In this document: one piece after another, positions 40,952 through 49,780 of the stretch
How positions within the stretch are numbered: the first letter of the stretch is position 1
How the letters are laid out: the number at the start of each line of letters is the position of its first letter
Source of the DNA: Phycisphaeraceae bacterium
GTDB lineage: Bacteria; Planctomycetota; Phycisphaerae; Phycisphaerales; UBA1924
Assembly: GCA_019636675.1 (NCBI GenBank)
Contig: JAHBXC010000002.1
Coordinates: 62,001-126,000 of the forward strand
DNA: 64,000 nt
Direction of reading: 5' to 3'
Notes under the pieces: model-generated
The model's input: only the letters and a program-made list of their open reading frames with translations
What the model was told of the DNA's origin: nothing
Database searches by the model: none
Position numbers and translations under genes: made by a program

Positions 40952-41827
40952 TCAGGGGGCGTGCCCGGCGCGTTCGAGGGTGCGTGACAGGGCGACGCGC
41001 CAGTGGGGGATCGCCCCGGTGACGGCTTCGGTCTCTGCGAGGTCGAGCACGCTGTAGGCGGGTCGGCGAGCGGGGCGGGGGAACTCAGCGGAGGAGCAGG
41101 GCTCGACAACGCACGCCGGGTTGACCCGCGCGGCGATGTCGGACGCGAACTCGAACCAGGTGCACTCGCCGCCGTCGGTCGCGTGGCGCATGCCTCGCGA
41201 CCCGTGCTCGAGCAGGCGCTCGGTGATCCAGGCGAGGGTTTCGCAGCTCGTTGGGCGCCCTCGCTGATCGTTCACGACACGGAGTGACGACTTCTCTCGC
41301 GCGAGTTTCGCGATGGTGAGCACGAAGTTCTTGCCCCAGGGCGCGTAGAGCCAGCTGGTGCGCAGGCAGAGCCAGTCGGCGGCGCTCCGTTCGAGCTCGC
41401 GCTCGCCGGCCAGTTTGCTGCGCCCGTAGGCGCCGATGGGGGCGCGCGTCGCGTCGATCGCGTAGGGCAGGGAGGCGTCGCCGGGGAAGACGTAGTCGGT
41501 GCTGAAATGCGCGAGCGTTGCGCCGACCTGCGCGCACCGGCGCGCGAGGAGGCCCACGCCGACCCCGTTGACCAGAGTCGCGGCGGCTTCGTCGGTCTCG
41601 GCGGCGTCGACGTTGGTGTAGGCGGCGCAGTTCACCACGAGGGTCGTCGCCGGCCCGATCGCGCGCTCGACGCTGTCTGCGCTGGTGATGTCGCACTCGG
41701 CCCGGGCGAGGAATCTCGTCTGCGCTTCGCGGCACGGGGACTCGCCCCGTTCGACGCGTTCGCGGAAGGCCCGTGCGAGCATCGCGTCTGCGCCGAGAAA
41801 CAGGATGTCGCCTTCGAACACGCGCAC
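40952..41827 (-). CDS. rmlD: dTDP-4-dehydrorhamnose reductase (RmlD-like), altered NAD motif
   Basis: A 291-residue SDR protein with RmlD landmarks: NCAAYTNVDAAETDEAAA, HFSTDYVFPGDASLPY, IGAYGRSKLAGERELE (YxxxK), LRTSWLYAPWGKNFV and VVNDQRGRPTSC. It would reduce the 4-keto sugar to dTDP-L-rhamnose. The N-terminal glycine motif, normally GxxGxxG, reads GADAMLA, with only the first Gly kept. Cofactor binding may be altered or the start misjudged. GTG at 41827 (alternative 41821) has no good SD. The gene lies 70 bases from the sorting-tail gene upstream. Confidence 0.82.
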   Translation of the reverse strand: MRVFEGDILFLGADAMLARAFRERVERGESPCREAQTRFLARAECDITSADSVERAIGPATTLVVNCAAYTNVDAAETDEAAATLVNGVGVGLLARRCAQVGATLAHFSTDYVFPGDASLPYAIDATRAPIGAYGRSKLAGERELERSAADWLCLRTSWLYAPWGKNFVLTIAKLAREKSSLRVVNDQRGRPTSCETLAWITERLLEHGSRGMRHATDGGECTWFEFASDIAARVNPACVVEPCSSAEFPRPARRPAYSVLDLAETEAVTGAIPHWRVALSRTLERAGHAP

Positions 41828-41897
41828 GATGCGAGGATATCGACGCGTCGGGGTCGCGTGTTTGGAGGGGGTGCGGAGTTTCTCGCGCCTGCCTGTG

Positions 41898-42839
41898 TCA
41901 GGCCGAGCGGCGTCGGCGGGCGCCGAGCAGGGAGAACAGCCCGATGCCGCCGAGGAGCCCGGCCGTGGGTGCAGGGATGGCCGGGGGGCTGCCCGTAGCG
42001 GGCCCGTCGTCGTTGTCGAACGGGCCATTGGGGCGGTGAGTGTCGGGCCTGGGGCTGGGAGTCGGGGTCGAGGCGAAGGTCGGGTCAACCCAGGCGAGAT
42101 CACCGAGATCGATGATGATGATCACTGGCTGGGGCTGCGTCGGCTGCGGCGCAGGTGCGGGCGCAGGGCTGGGCGCAGGCGGGATGCGATCGGGGTTGAC
42201 CACCGGGGCGAGCCCGTCAACGCTGGGCGGGAGCACGGGGAGCTGGAGTCCCGAGCGGCCGCTGGAGCCGCCGCCACCACCACCGCCGCCGCCGCTCGCG
42301 CCGGTGGCGCTGAACATAAGTGCGCGGGCGATGCCTCCGAGCGACGCCACGCGTTCGGGTTCGGGGCTGCGCAGTACGCGACGGGGCGTGTCTCGCTCGA
42401 GGAGGTCCTGCCCCATGGTGAGTGCGCCGAACTGGGATTCGCCCTGCTCGATGGAGCCGGTGCGCCAGTACTCGGCCATATCGCGGTCGCCGCGATGCAT
42501 CTCGGAGAGCAGCGAATCCCACACCAGCGCCTGCTGCAGGGCCGCGAAGGTGGCGCTGCTGCGCATGGCCGGGAGGTTGAGCGTCGTGGTGGAAGCGCGC
42601 GGCTCGGCGCCCGACTCATGGCGGACATAGCCGGCGGCTTCCGCGAGCGTCGGGCCGACGACGAGATCCATCAGCGGCAGCGAGCTCTGGCGATACGCGT
42701 CTTCGAGGTTGAGCGACGTAGGGATGCTCAGAACGCTGGCCGCGTTCGCCGCGATGGGCACGCACGAGAGCGCAAGCGCCGCCAGCAGCGTGGAGGAGCA
42801 TCGCGCATCGCACATGAAATGACGAGAATCTCTCCGCAT
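41898..42839 (-). CDS. Secreted sorting-tail protein on the minus strand (tenth member)
   Basis: A 313-residue protein with a signal peptide (core STLLAALALSCVPIAANA) and an N-terminal helical region. A Gly9 tract (SATGASGGGGGGGGGSS) follows, then a long Pro-rich stretch (PAPSPAPAPAPQPTQPQP) and an IPAPTAGL - helix - ARRRRSA tail. It resembles neither array family. Low-complexity linkers suggest an extended cell-wall or matrix protein. The ATG at 42839 has GAAGGGAGA upstream and a good promoter at 42892-42920; longer in-frame starts would put residues before the signal peptide. Exosortase sorting is inferred from the tail. Confidence 0.8.
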   Translation of the reverse strand: MRRDSRHFMCDARCSSTLLAALALSCVPIAANAASVLSIPTSLNLEDAYRQSSLPLMDLVVGPTLAEAAGYVRHESGAEPRASTTTLNLPAMRSSATFAALQQALVWDSLLSEMHRGDRDMAEYWRTGSIEQGESQFGALTMGQDLLERDTPRRVLRSPEPERVASLGGIARALMFSATGASGGGGGGGGGSSGRSGLQLPVLPPSVDGLAPVVNPDRIPPAPSPAPAPAPQPTQPQPVIIIIDLGDLAWVDPTFASTPTPSPRPDTHRPNGPFDNDDGPATGSPPAIPAPTAGLLGGIGLFSLLGARRRRSA

Positions 42840-42891
42840 CGATCTCCCTTCGTGCGCCCCTGCGGCGAACGAAGCCCATTCACTCAGTCTA

Positions 42892-42920
42892 AAGATACCC
42901 TCGAAAGCACTAGAGTACAA
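42892..42920 (-). promoter_or_regulatory. Sigma70-like promoter of the minus-strand sorting-tail gene
   Basis: On the minus strand TTGTAC (42920-42915) and TATCTT (42897-42892) are spaced by exactly 17 bases. The TATCTTTA -10 region matches that of array copy 7, suggesting a shared promoter type. Confidence 0.6.
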
Positions 42921-42980
42921 CCATGATTCGGGGGAATCAGCCCATCTTCACTCTCCCCGAACGGATCGAAAAGTCCGGTG

Positions 42981-43009
42981 TTACGACCGGGTGCGTCCGG
43001 CGCTATCGT
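42981..43009 (+). promoter_or_regulatory. Possible promoter of the C45 hydrolase gene
   Basis: TTACGA (42981-42986) and TATCGT (43004-43009) are spaced by 17 bases. The start codon at 43021 lies only 11 bases after the -10 box, and there is no SD, which suggests a leaderless or near-leaderless mRNA. Confidence 0.4.
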
Positions 43010-43020
43010 CCGATAACAGT

Positions 43021-44091
43021 ATGTCAGAACTGACATTCCATCGATTACGCGGCACGCCGGGCGACCAGGGGATTGTCCTGGGCGGCGCGCTGGGGCACAT
43101 CCTGCACCGCGCGGCCCGGGCACGCTATCTCGACGAGATCTCCAGCCAGACCGGCGTTTCCCCCGGGGTGGTGAGAGCGCGGGCGGGAGCGTGGCTCGAC
43201 TCGCTCCCGGTGCATGTCATCGAGGAAGTCGACGGCATGGCGCTGGGGGCGACCCGCGCGGGGGCAGGGCCGATCAGTTCGCTCGACATCGCGACATGGC
43301 TGTACGCCGACATCGCCGGGGGCGGCGGGGCGGCCTGCTCGGCGATCAGCGTTGAGATCGATCGGCGCTCGTGGGTGGCCCGGAACTGCGACTGGTACCC
43401 AACCCAGCTTCTCCGCGGGCACAGCGTGGTGGTCCACGACCACCCGGCCGGCTCGGGCCGGATCCCGACCATGGCGCTGGGGATCGCCGGGGACATCGAC
43501 ATCGACACCGGGATGAACGCCGCGGGGTTATGGCTGCACGTGCACACGATGTACGCGACCGACGAGCCCGATCCCGGGAAACCCTGTCTCTCGTGGCTCT
43601 TCTGGGCGCGTGAGGCGCTGGAGACCTGCTCGACCATCAACGAGGTGGACGCGCTGCTGGGGCGCATCGATCGCGACCGCGGGATGATCCTGATGGTGGT
43701 CGAGGGGAGGACCAACGCCAGGGCGGTGTTCGAGTGCGCCCGGTCGCGCCACGAGCGCCACGACGCAGGGCTGGGCTTTCAGTGCGCGACGAACCATCCC
43801 GGCGCGAAGCAGCCTCGCGACCCGGAGCGCCTCGCGCGGTCGCGCGCCGGGGGAACGATCCTGCGTCGGGCGGCGGTGGAGTCGATCGCGTCCTCGCACC
43901 ACGAGTGGGACCCGCCCACCGACCTGTTCGCGCTCCTAGCCGACCCGGGCGTGGAGATGCGCGACGCGAAGCATCTGAAGACGATCTACGCGGCGGTGTG
44001 CTGCCCCTCGTCGGAGGAGGTGTGGTTCTGCGCCGGCCCGGCCCCCGCCGCGAGCAGGGGGGTCTGGTCGCGCGTCCCCTGGCCCCGGTGA
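43021..44091 (+). CDS. C45-type N-terminal nucleophile hydrolase/acyltransferase
   Basis: A 356-residue protein of the acyl-CoA:6-aminopenicillanate acyltransferase-like (peptidase C45) type. Gly-Gly-Ala-Ala-Cys-Ser (GGGGAACSAISVEI, near residue 109) offers the Cys that becomes the N-terminal nucleophile after self-cleavage. WVARNCDWYPTQLL follows as the usual RNxDW block. GLWLHVHTMYA and CATNHPGAKQP are also typical. Bacterial members are mostly uncharacterised amide hydrolases or acyltransferases. No signal peptide. No SD precedes the ATG, consistent with the close promoter. Linkage to the ABC exporter 65 bases downstream may or may not be functional. Confidence 0.78.
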   Translation: MSELTFHRLRGTPGDQGIVLGGALGHILHRAARARYLDEISSQTGVSPGVVRARAGAWLDSLPVHVIEEVDGMALGATRAGAGPISSLDIATWLYADIAGGGGAACSAISVEIDRRSWVARNCDWYPTQLLRGHSVVVHDHPAGSGRIPTMALGIAGDIDIDTGMNAAGLWLHVHTMYATDEPDPGKPCLSWLFWAREALETCSTINEVDALLGRIDRDRGMILMVVEGRTNARAVFECARSRHERHDAGLGFQCATNHPGAKQPRDPERLARSRAGGTILRRAAVESIASSHHEWDPPTDLFALLADPGVEMRDAKHLKTIYAAVCCPSSEEVWFCAGPAPAASRGVWSRVPWPR

Positions 44092-44156
44092 GAATGGCGG
44101 CCCGAACATCGGCCTGAATGAATCTTCAGGCCTGATGAAGGCGATAGGATTGGCTG

Positions 44157-46160
44157 ATGCCCTTCCACCCCCGCCGCACGAGCGCGGCGAGACCTTCCAG
44201 CAGAACCCGGTTCGCCGAGTACCGCGCCGCTCGCAAGGCTGCGTCGAAGTCGGCCCACGCGCAGCCGGGGAAGGGGATGGACCAGCTCCGCGCCCCGGAG
44301 CACGACGAGAAGAAGCGTCGGCGCAGCCGCTCGTTCGGGGCGCTCGCCAGAGCGTTCTGGGGTGTTCTCGATGGCAACCGGCACCTGCTCTATGCGTCGC
44401 TGGCGACGCTGACGGTGTCCACGGCGATCGGGCTGGCGCTCCCGGCGTCGACGAAGATCGTGATCGACTACATCCTGACGGATTCGCCCGGCCCGGCCGG
44501 TCTGCCCGGGTGGGTTCCCGGCTCGCGCGAGCCGATCGCGCTGCTCGTGAACCTCTGCGTCGCGCTGATGGCGCTGACGGTCGTGAGCGTGACGATCGGG
44601 ATGTGGGGGCGTTGGCAGATGACCAAGCTGACGAAGCGCACGCAGGTGATCCTGCGCCGGCGCGCGTTCGAGCACGCGGTCCACCTGCCCCTGCACCGGG
44701 TGCAGGCGCTGAAGTCGGGCGGCGTGGCGAGCATCCTGCGAGAAGACGCCGGCGGCGCCGCCGAGCTGATCTTCTCGATGATGTACAACCCGTGGCGCGC
44801 GGTCGTCCAGCTGCTGGGCACCTTCGCGATCCTGCTCTTTGTCGACTGGCGTCTGCTGGTGGGCGCCGTCACGCTCGTGCCCATCATCTGGGTGACGCAC
44901 AAGACCTGGATCGGCACGCTGCGCCCGATGTTCCGCGACATCCGGTTCGCGAGGCAGGGCATCGACGCGCGCACGACCGAAGCGTTCGGGGGCATGCGCA
45001 TCGTGCGAGGGTTCTCGCGCGAGCGGCGGGAGTCGTCGGATTTCGTCACCGGCAACCACTTCATGGTCCGCCAGGAGATCCTCGCGTGGTGGTGGTCTCG
45101 CGCCATCGACATCGCGTGGTCGCTCATCATCCCGCTCGCGTCGTCGGGCGTGCTGCTCTACGGCGGCTGGCAGGTCCTGCAGGGGCGTCTCACCATCGGC
45201 GATGTGATGATGTTCTCGGCGTACCTGCTCATGCTGCTTGGCCCGCTCGAGACGCTGGCGTCGACCGCGACGCAGATCCAGACGAACCTCGCGGGTTTCG
45301 ACCGGCTGCTCGACCTTTTCCGCGAGCCGCGCGAGTTCGCCGATCAGCCCGAGGGCAGGCGCCTCGACCCGGCGCAGGTCCGAGGCGGCGTGACGCTCGA
45401 GGGCATCACCTTCGCCTACCCCGGGCAGGACGAGCCGGTGCTGTCCGACATCGATCTCGATGTCCGGCCGGGCGAGGTCATCGCGCTCGTGGGCCCCTCG
45501 GGCGCCGGCAAGACCACGCTGTGCAACCTCGTCGCGCGGTTCTACGACCCGACCGTCGGGCGCGTGTTGCTCGACGGCGAGGAGCTGCGCGAGATCGAGG
45601 TCGATTCCTACCGCCGGCTCCTGGGCATCGTCGAGCAGGACGTGTTCCTCTTCGACGGCACGATCGGCCAGAACATCGCGTACGCCAACCCCGACGCGCC
45701 GCAGAGCGACATCGTCGACGCCGCGCGCGCCGCCAACGCCCACGATTTCATCGCCAAGCTCGAGATGGGGTACGACACGCTGATCGGCGAGCGGGGCGTG
45801 CGCCTCTCGGGCGGGCAGAAGCAGCGCCTCGCGATCGCCCGCGCCCTGCTCGCCAAGCCGCGCATTCTCATCCTCGACGAGGCGACCTCCAACCTCGACA
45901 CCGAGTCCGAGCGGCTGATCCAGCGCTCGCTCACACGGCTCATGCAGGGCAGGACCTGCTTCGTCATCGCCCACCGGCTCTCGACGATCCGCAACGCGGA
46001 CCGCATCGTGGTCCTCGAAGGGGGGCGCATCACCGAGGTCGGCTCGCACGAGGAGTTGCTCGCCAAGGACGGGCGCTACGCCGAGCTGGTCAAGATCCAG
46101 CTCGACGAGGGCGAGCAGCGAGAGAAGGTCCGCGAGGGCGTCGGCCCGACGACCCGGTGA
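44157..46160 (+). CDS. MsbA-like ABC exporter (fused membrane and ATPase domains)
   Basis: A 667-residue half-transporter. A basic N-terminal extension of about 75 residues precedes six membrane helices (about 80-400). The ATPase domain carries Walker A LVGPSGAGKTTLCN, Q-loop IVEQDVFLFDG, signature RLSGGQKQRLAIAR, Walker B ILILDEATSNLD and the H-loop IAHRLST. Homodimers move lipids, lipid-linked glycans or drugs. The QDVFLF and YDPTVGRVLLDG forms are those of the lipid A/MsbA and multidrug group. It is encoded outside the main EPS operon, between two enzyme genes, so its substrate is open. The long charged N-terminus is unusual. Confidence 0.9.
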   Translation: MPFHPRRTSAARPSSRTRFAEYRAARKAASKSAHAQPGKGMDQLRAPEHDEKKRRRSRSFGALARAFWGVLDGNRHLLYASLATLTVSTAIGLALPASTKIVIDYILTDSPGPAGLPGWVPGSREPIALLVNLCVALMALTVVSVTIGMWGRWQMTKLTKRTQVILRRRAFEHAVHLPLHRVQALKSGGVASILREDAGGAAELIFSMMYNPWRAVVQLLGTFAILLFVDWRLLVGAVTLVPIIWVTHKTWIGTLRPMFRDIRFARQGIDARTTEAFGGMRIVRGFSRERRESSDFVTGNHFMVRQEILAWWWSRAIDIAWSLIIPLASSGVLLYGGWQVLQGRLTIGDVMMFSAYLLMLLGPLETLASTATQIQTNLAGFDRLLDLFREPREFADQPEGRRLDPAQVRGGVTLEGITFAYPGQDEPVLSDIDLDVRPGEVIALVGPSGAGKTTLCNLVARFYDPTVGRVLLDGEELREIEVDSYRRLLGIVEQDVFLFDGTIGQNIAYANPDAPQSDIVDAARAANAHDFIAKLEMGYDTLIGERGVRLSGGQKQRLAIARALLAKPRILILDEATSNLDTESERLIQRSLTRLMQGRTCFVIAHRLSTIRNADRIVVLEGGRITEVGSHEELLAKDGRYAELVKIQLDEGEQREKVREGVGPTTR

Positions 46161-46199
46161 GCGCGTGCAGGCGGACGCACTTCATGCGATGATCCCGGC

Positions 46200-47315
46200 G
46201 TGACCACGCGGACAGTCTTCGGCTTCATGACCGGCACCTCGCTCGACGCGCTCGACGGGGCCGCGGCGCGCCTCGAGGGCGACGGTCTGGCGATGCGCCT
46301 CGTCTCCATCGACGCGACCGTCTCGATCGGCCTGCCCGAGCCGCTGCGCGCGACGCTGGGCGAGCTTTCATCCGGGGCGCCCTTGCCCATCGCCCGCGCG
46401 GTCGGGGCGGCGCGCGAGCTGGGCGTATTGCACGCGATCGCGGCGCGAGACCTCATCGCCCGGGCGCGCCTTCCCGATCTTGTCTGCGCGCACGGGCAGA
46501 CGGTGCACCACGCGCCGCCCGATTCGCTGCAGCTTTTCAACCCCTGGCCGCTCGCGCTCGCCGTCGGGCGCCCTGTGGTGTACGACCTGCGCGGCTCCGA
46601 TCTCGCGTGCGGCGGGCAGGGCGCGCCGATCACGCCCATCGCCGATTGGGTGCTCTTTCGTGCCGCGGGCGAGACTCGCGCCGTCGTCAATCTCGGCGGG
46701 TTCTGCAACCTCACGCTGCTCCCGGCGGGTGGCGGCCCCGAGCGCGTGCGCGGGTTCGATGTCTGCGCCTGCAACCATGTGCTCAACGCCGCGGCGCGCC
46801 TCGCGCTGGGGCGACCGTTCGACGAGGGCGGCGCCGGCGCGCTGCGCGGGCGCCCGGTCGACTCGGTCGTGAGTGCGGTCCTCGACGCGCTGGGCGCGCA
46901 GCGCGGGCAGGGTCGGTCGCTCGGCAGCGGCGACGAGGCGACAGCGATGATCGCGGCGGCGGCGCGCTCGTGCGCCGGGGACGATCTGGTCGCCTCTGTC
47001 ACGCGCGCCGTCGGGATGGTGATCGGGGAATCCCTTCGAGCGCTTTCGCCCGTTCCTGGGCGCGTTCTGCTGGCCGGGGGGTCCGCCAGGAATGCCGCCC
47101 TCGTGAGGGAGATCGCCCGCGCGTGCCCGGAGACGCCCGTCGTCACGACCGACGCGCTGGGCGTCCCGGCGGCGCACCGCGAGGCGGCGGGTTTCGCGGT
47201 GCTCGGCGCGCTCTGTGCTGATCGCGTGCCGATCACGCTGGCTTCCGTTACCGGCGCGAGGGGCGACGCGCCGATCTCTGGTGCGTGGATCGATCCCAGG
47301 CCCAACCAGCGATGA
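46200..47315 (+). CDS. anmK: Anhydro-N-acetylmuramic acid kinase
   Basis: A 371-residue sugar kinase of the ASKHA fold. It starts VFGFMTGTSLDALDGAAAR (GxMSGTSxDGxD motif). CAHGQTVHHAP, RAVVNLGGFCNLTLLP and VLLAGGSARNAALVREI follow, all AnmK landmarks. It converts 1,6-anhydroMurNAc from peptidoglycan turnover to MurNAc-6-phosphate, the substrate of MurQ encoded next. The ATG of murQ overlaps its stop by four bases. GTG start at 46200. Third and fourth genes of the unit are an SSS symporter and nagZ, giving a compact recycling operon. Confidence 0.93.
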   Translation: MTTRTVFGFMTGTSLDALDGAAARLEGDGLAMRLVSIDATVSIGLPEPLRATLGELSSGAPLPIARAVGAARELGVLHAIAARDLIARARLPDLVCAHGQTVHHAPPDSLQLFNPWPLALAVGRPVVYDLRGSDLACGGQGAPITPIADWVLFRAAGETRAVVNLGGFCNLTLLPAGGGPERVRGFDVCACNHVLNAAARLALGRPFDEGGAGALRGRPVDSVVSAVLDALGAQRGQGRSLGSGDEATAMIAAAARSCAGDDLVASVTRAVGMVIGESLRALSPVPGRVLLAGGSARNAALVREIARACPETPVVTTDALGVPAAHREAAGFAVLGALCADRVPITLASVTGARGDAPISGAWIDPRPNQR

Positions 47316-48235
47316 GCGGCGCACGCGACATCCCGCCCGACCGTTCGCGCGTCTCGACCGAGCGGCGCAACCCGCGATCATCGTCGCTGGACGCCCTGTC
47401 GGTCGCGGAGTGCGTCCGACTGATCAACGAGGAGGACGCGACGGTCGCCGGCGCAGTCGGGAGGGCCGGCGGGGCGATCGGGGCCTTCATCGACGCGATC
47501 GAGCCGGGTTTCCGCGCCGGGGGGCGGCTGGTGTACCTAGGGGCCGGGACCTCGGGGCGCCTGGGCGTGCTCGACGCGAGCGAGTGCCCCCCGACATTCT
47601 GCGCCGAGCCGGGGCGGGTTGTCGGGATCATCGCCGGGGGCGACGCGGCGCTGCGGAAGTCGTCGGAGGGCATGGAAGACGATCCGAACGGTGCGCACGA
47701 CGCGCTCGACGCGCTCGCGCTGACGAGCCACGACGCGGTGCTCGGCATCGCGGCGGGCGGGACGACGCCCTTCGTCCTGGGCGGCGTGGCGCACGCGAAG
47801 ACGAGCGGCACGGTGACGGGGCTGCTGACCTGCGCGCCGGTGCTCGCGAGCGTGCGTGCCGTCGATCACCTTCTCGTCGTCGACACCGGGCCCGAGGTTG
47901 TCACAGGATCGACGCGAATGAAGGCCGGGACTGCGACCAAGCTCGTCCTGAACACGATCACCACCACGCTCTTCGTGCGCTGCGGCAAGGTGTACGAGAA
48001 TCTGATGGTGGATGTCCGCGCCACGAACGCGAAACTGCGCGACCGGGCGGCGCGGATCGTCGCGGAACTCACGGGCCTGGCGCGCGAGGAGTGCTTCATG
48101 CTGCTCGACGAGGCGGGGGGGAGCGCGAAGACCGCGATCCTGATGCGGCGCACTGGGCTGACGCGCGAAGCGGCCGAGCGTGCGCTCGCGTCGCACGACG
48201 GGTCGCTGCGCGCGGCGCTGGGCGGGAACGCATGA
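47312..48235 (+). CDS. murQ: N-acetylmuramic acid 6-phosphate etherase
   Basis: A 307-residue SIS-domain lyase. LVYLGAGTSGRLGVLDASECPPTF is the MurQ signature (read in pieces); GIIAGGDAALRKSSEGMEDD and VVTGSTRMKAGTATKLVLN are the other conserved blocks. It cleaves the lactyl ether of MurNAc-6-P to GlcNAc-6-P and lactate in the cytosol. The start overlaps the anmK stop, and its stop overlaps the symporter start (ATGA on both sides). Length is normal for the family. Confidence 0.95.
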   Translation: MSGARDIPPDRSRVSTERRNPRSSSLDALSVAECVRLINEEDATVAGAVGRAGGAIGAFIDAIEPGFRAGGRLVYLGAGTSGRLGVLDASECPPTFCAEPGRVVGIIAGGDAALRKSSEGMEDDPNGAHDALDALALTSHDAVLGIAAGGTTPFVLGGVAHAKTSGTVTGLLTCAPVLASVRAVDHLLVVDTGPEVVTGSTRMKAGTATKLVLNTITTTLFVRCGKVYENLMVDVRATNAKLRDRAARIVAELTGLAREECFMLLDEAGGSAKTAILMRRTGLTREAAERALASHDGSLRAALGGNA

Positions 48236-49776
48236 CGGGCCTCGCCACGCTCGCGCAGTCCGGTCGGCTTGCGATCCCCGATATTCTCGTGATCGGCGGG
48301 TACTTCGTGTTCGTCGCAATCGTGGGCGTGCTCGCGTCGCGAAAGCGCGAGACATCGTCGGACTTCTTTCTCGCGTCGCGGCGCGTGCCCGTGCTGGCGG
48401 CGGCGGTGTCTGTCATCGCGACCTCGCTCTCGGCGGTGACCTTCATCGGCGGGCCGGCCGACTCGTTCGCGGGCAATCTGACCTACCTCTCGCTCAACCT
48501 CGGCGCGATCCTGGGCGCGCTCATCGTCGCGCTGTTCTTCATCCCAGCGTTCTATCGCGCGCAGGTGACGAGTATCTACGAACTGCTGGGCCAGCGCTTC
48601 GGCGCGCCCACGCAGCGCGGCGCCAGCGCGATGTTCCTCGTCGGGCGCATGCTCGCCAACGGGGTGCGCCTGTTCCTCGCGGCGATGCCCGTCTCGCTGC
48701 TGGTCTTCGGGGATACTTCGGCCCACAACCTCCTGCTGTCGGTGGGCATCGTCACGCTCGTCGCGACGGCGTACACCGTGGCGGGCGGCATCCGCGCCGT
48801 GATCTGGACGGACTGCGCGCAGGTGCTCATCCTCGTCGTCGCGATCACCGCCAGCGCGATCGTGCTGCTCAACGCCATCCCTCTGTCGTCCGGCGAGATC
48901 GTGGGCCTGCTGCGAGAGTCGACCGCTGCCGACGGGTCATCGAAACTCACGCTGCTCGACACGCGGACCGACCCGGCGCTGCCCTTCACGATCTGGAGCG
49001 CCTTGATCGGGTTCACGCTGTTCAATGCGGCCGCGTACGGCACCGACCACGACCTGGTGCAGCGGACGCTCACCTGCAAGTCGGCGTTCAAGGGCTCGTC
49101 GTCACTGCTGCTGGCGATCGTGCTGGGCGCGATGGTGTCGAGTTGCTTCCTGATCGTGGGGTTGCTGCTCTTTGTGTATCACCAAACCGCCGGCGTGCCG
49201 GCGCCTGAGAAGGCGTCGGATGTGTTCCTCGAGTTCCTGCTGCGCGACATGCCGGCGGGTCTGCGAGGGCTCGCGCTCGCCGGGCTGTTCGCCGCGGCGA
49301 TGGCGTCGCTCGATTCGGCGCTCAACGCGATGTCGGCGTCGTTCGTGCGCGACCTCGTGAAGCCGGCGCGGCCTTCGCTCAGCGAGCGCAACGCGACGCG
49401 CCTGGCGCGGCTGGGCGTCGTGCTCGCGGCGGTCGCCGTCGCGGGCTTCGCGTGCCTGTGCGTGCCCCTGCAGCGCGCGAGCGGCGAGGGCGTGCTGCCC
49501 TTCGCGCTGGGCGTCATGATGTACGCCTACACGGGATTGCTCGCGGTGTATGTGACGGGCCTCTTCACGAAGCGCGGGTCGAACGCGTCGTGCTTCGCGG
49601 CGTTCGGTGTGGGCGTGCTCAGCGTCGCGGCCCTGCAGTTCGGGCCGGCGATGCTCGAGGCGAGGGGTGTCGCGCAGGATCTCCCCCGTTTCTCGCTCGG
49701 GTGGCGCATGGCGATCGGGTTTGCGCTGTCGTTCGCGGTCTGTCTTGTCGGAAAGGCGCCGGCGCGTGCGGCGTGA
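48232..49776 (+). CDS. Sodium:solute symporter (SSS family)
   Basis: A 514-residue protein with about 13 membrane helices in the SSS pattern. IGGYFVFVAIVGVLASRKRE is followed by SSDFFLASRRVPVLAAAVS, the SVIATSLSAVTFIGGPADSF block, TVAGGIRAVIWTD and GLFAAAMASLDSALNAMSAS, which matches the Na2-site region. Members take up sugars, sialic acid or similar solutes with sodium. The location between murQ and nagZ with ATGA overlap suggests uptake of a muropeptide-derived sugar, but the family does not define the substrate. Confidence 0.88.
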   Translation: MTGLATLAQSGRLAIPDILVIGGYFVFVAIVGVLASRKRETSSDFFLASRRVPVLAAAVSVIATSLSAVTFIGGPADSFAGNLTYLSLNLGAILGALIVALFFIPAFYRAQVTSIYELLGQRFGAPTQRGASAMFLVGRMLANGVRLFLAAMPVSLLVFGDTSAHNLLLSVGIVTLVATAYTVAGGIRAVIWTDCAQVLILVVAITASAIVLLNAIPLSSGEIVGLLRESTAADGSSKLTLLDTRTDPALPFTIWSALIGFTLFNAAAYGTDHDLVQRTLTCKSAFKGSSSLLLAIVLGAMVSSCFLIVGLLLFVYHQTAGVPAPEKASDVFLEFLLRDMPAGLRGLALAGLFAAAMASLDSALNAMSASFVRDLVKPARPSLSERNATRLARLGVVLAAVAVAGFACLCVPLQRASGEGVLPFALGVMMYAYTGLLAVYVTGLFTKRGSNASCFAAFGVGVLSVAALQFGPAMLEARGVAQDLPRFSLGWRMAIGFALSFAVCLVGKAPARAA

Positions 49777-49780
49777 CTCG

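Noticed and set aside
42241..42303. Run of GCC/CCG-type triplets (Gly9 tract) as a possible microsatellite or phase-variable site
   Set aside because: It is a codon-level repeat inside the minus-strand sorting-tail gene, in frame and imperfect at the base level, so slippage-driven phase variation is not indicated.
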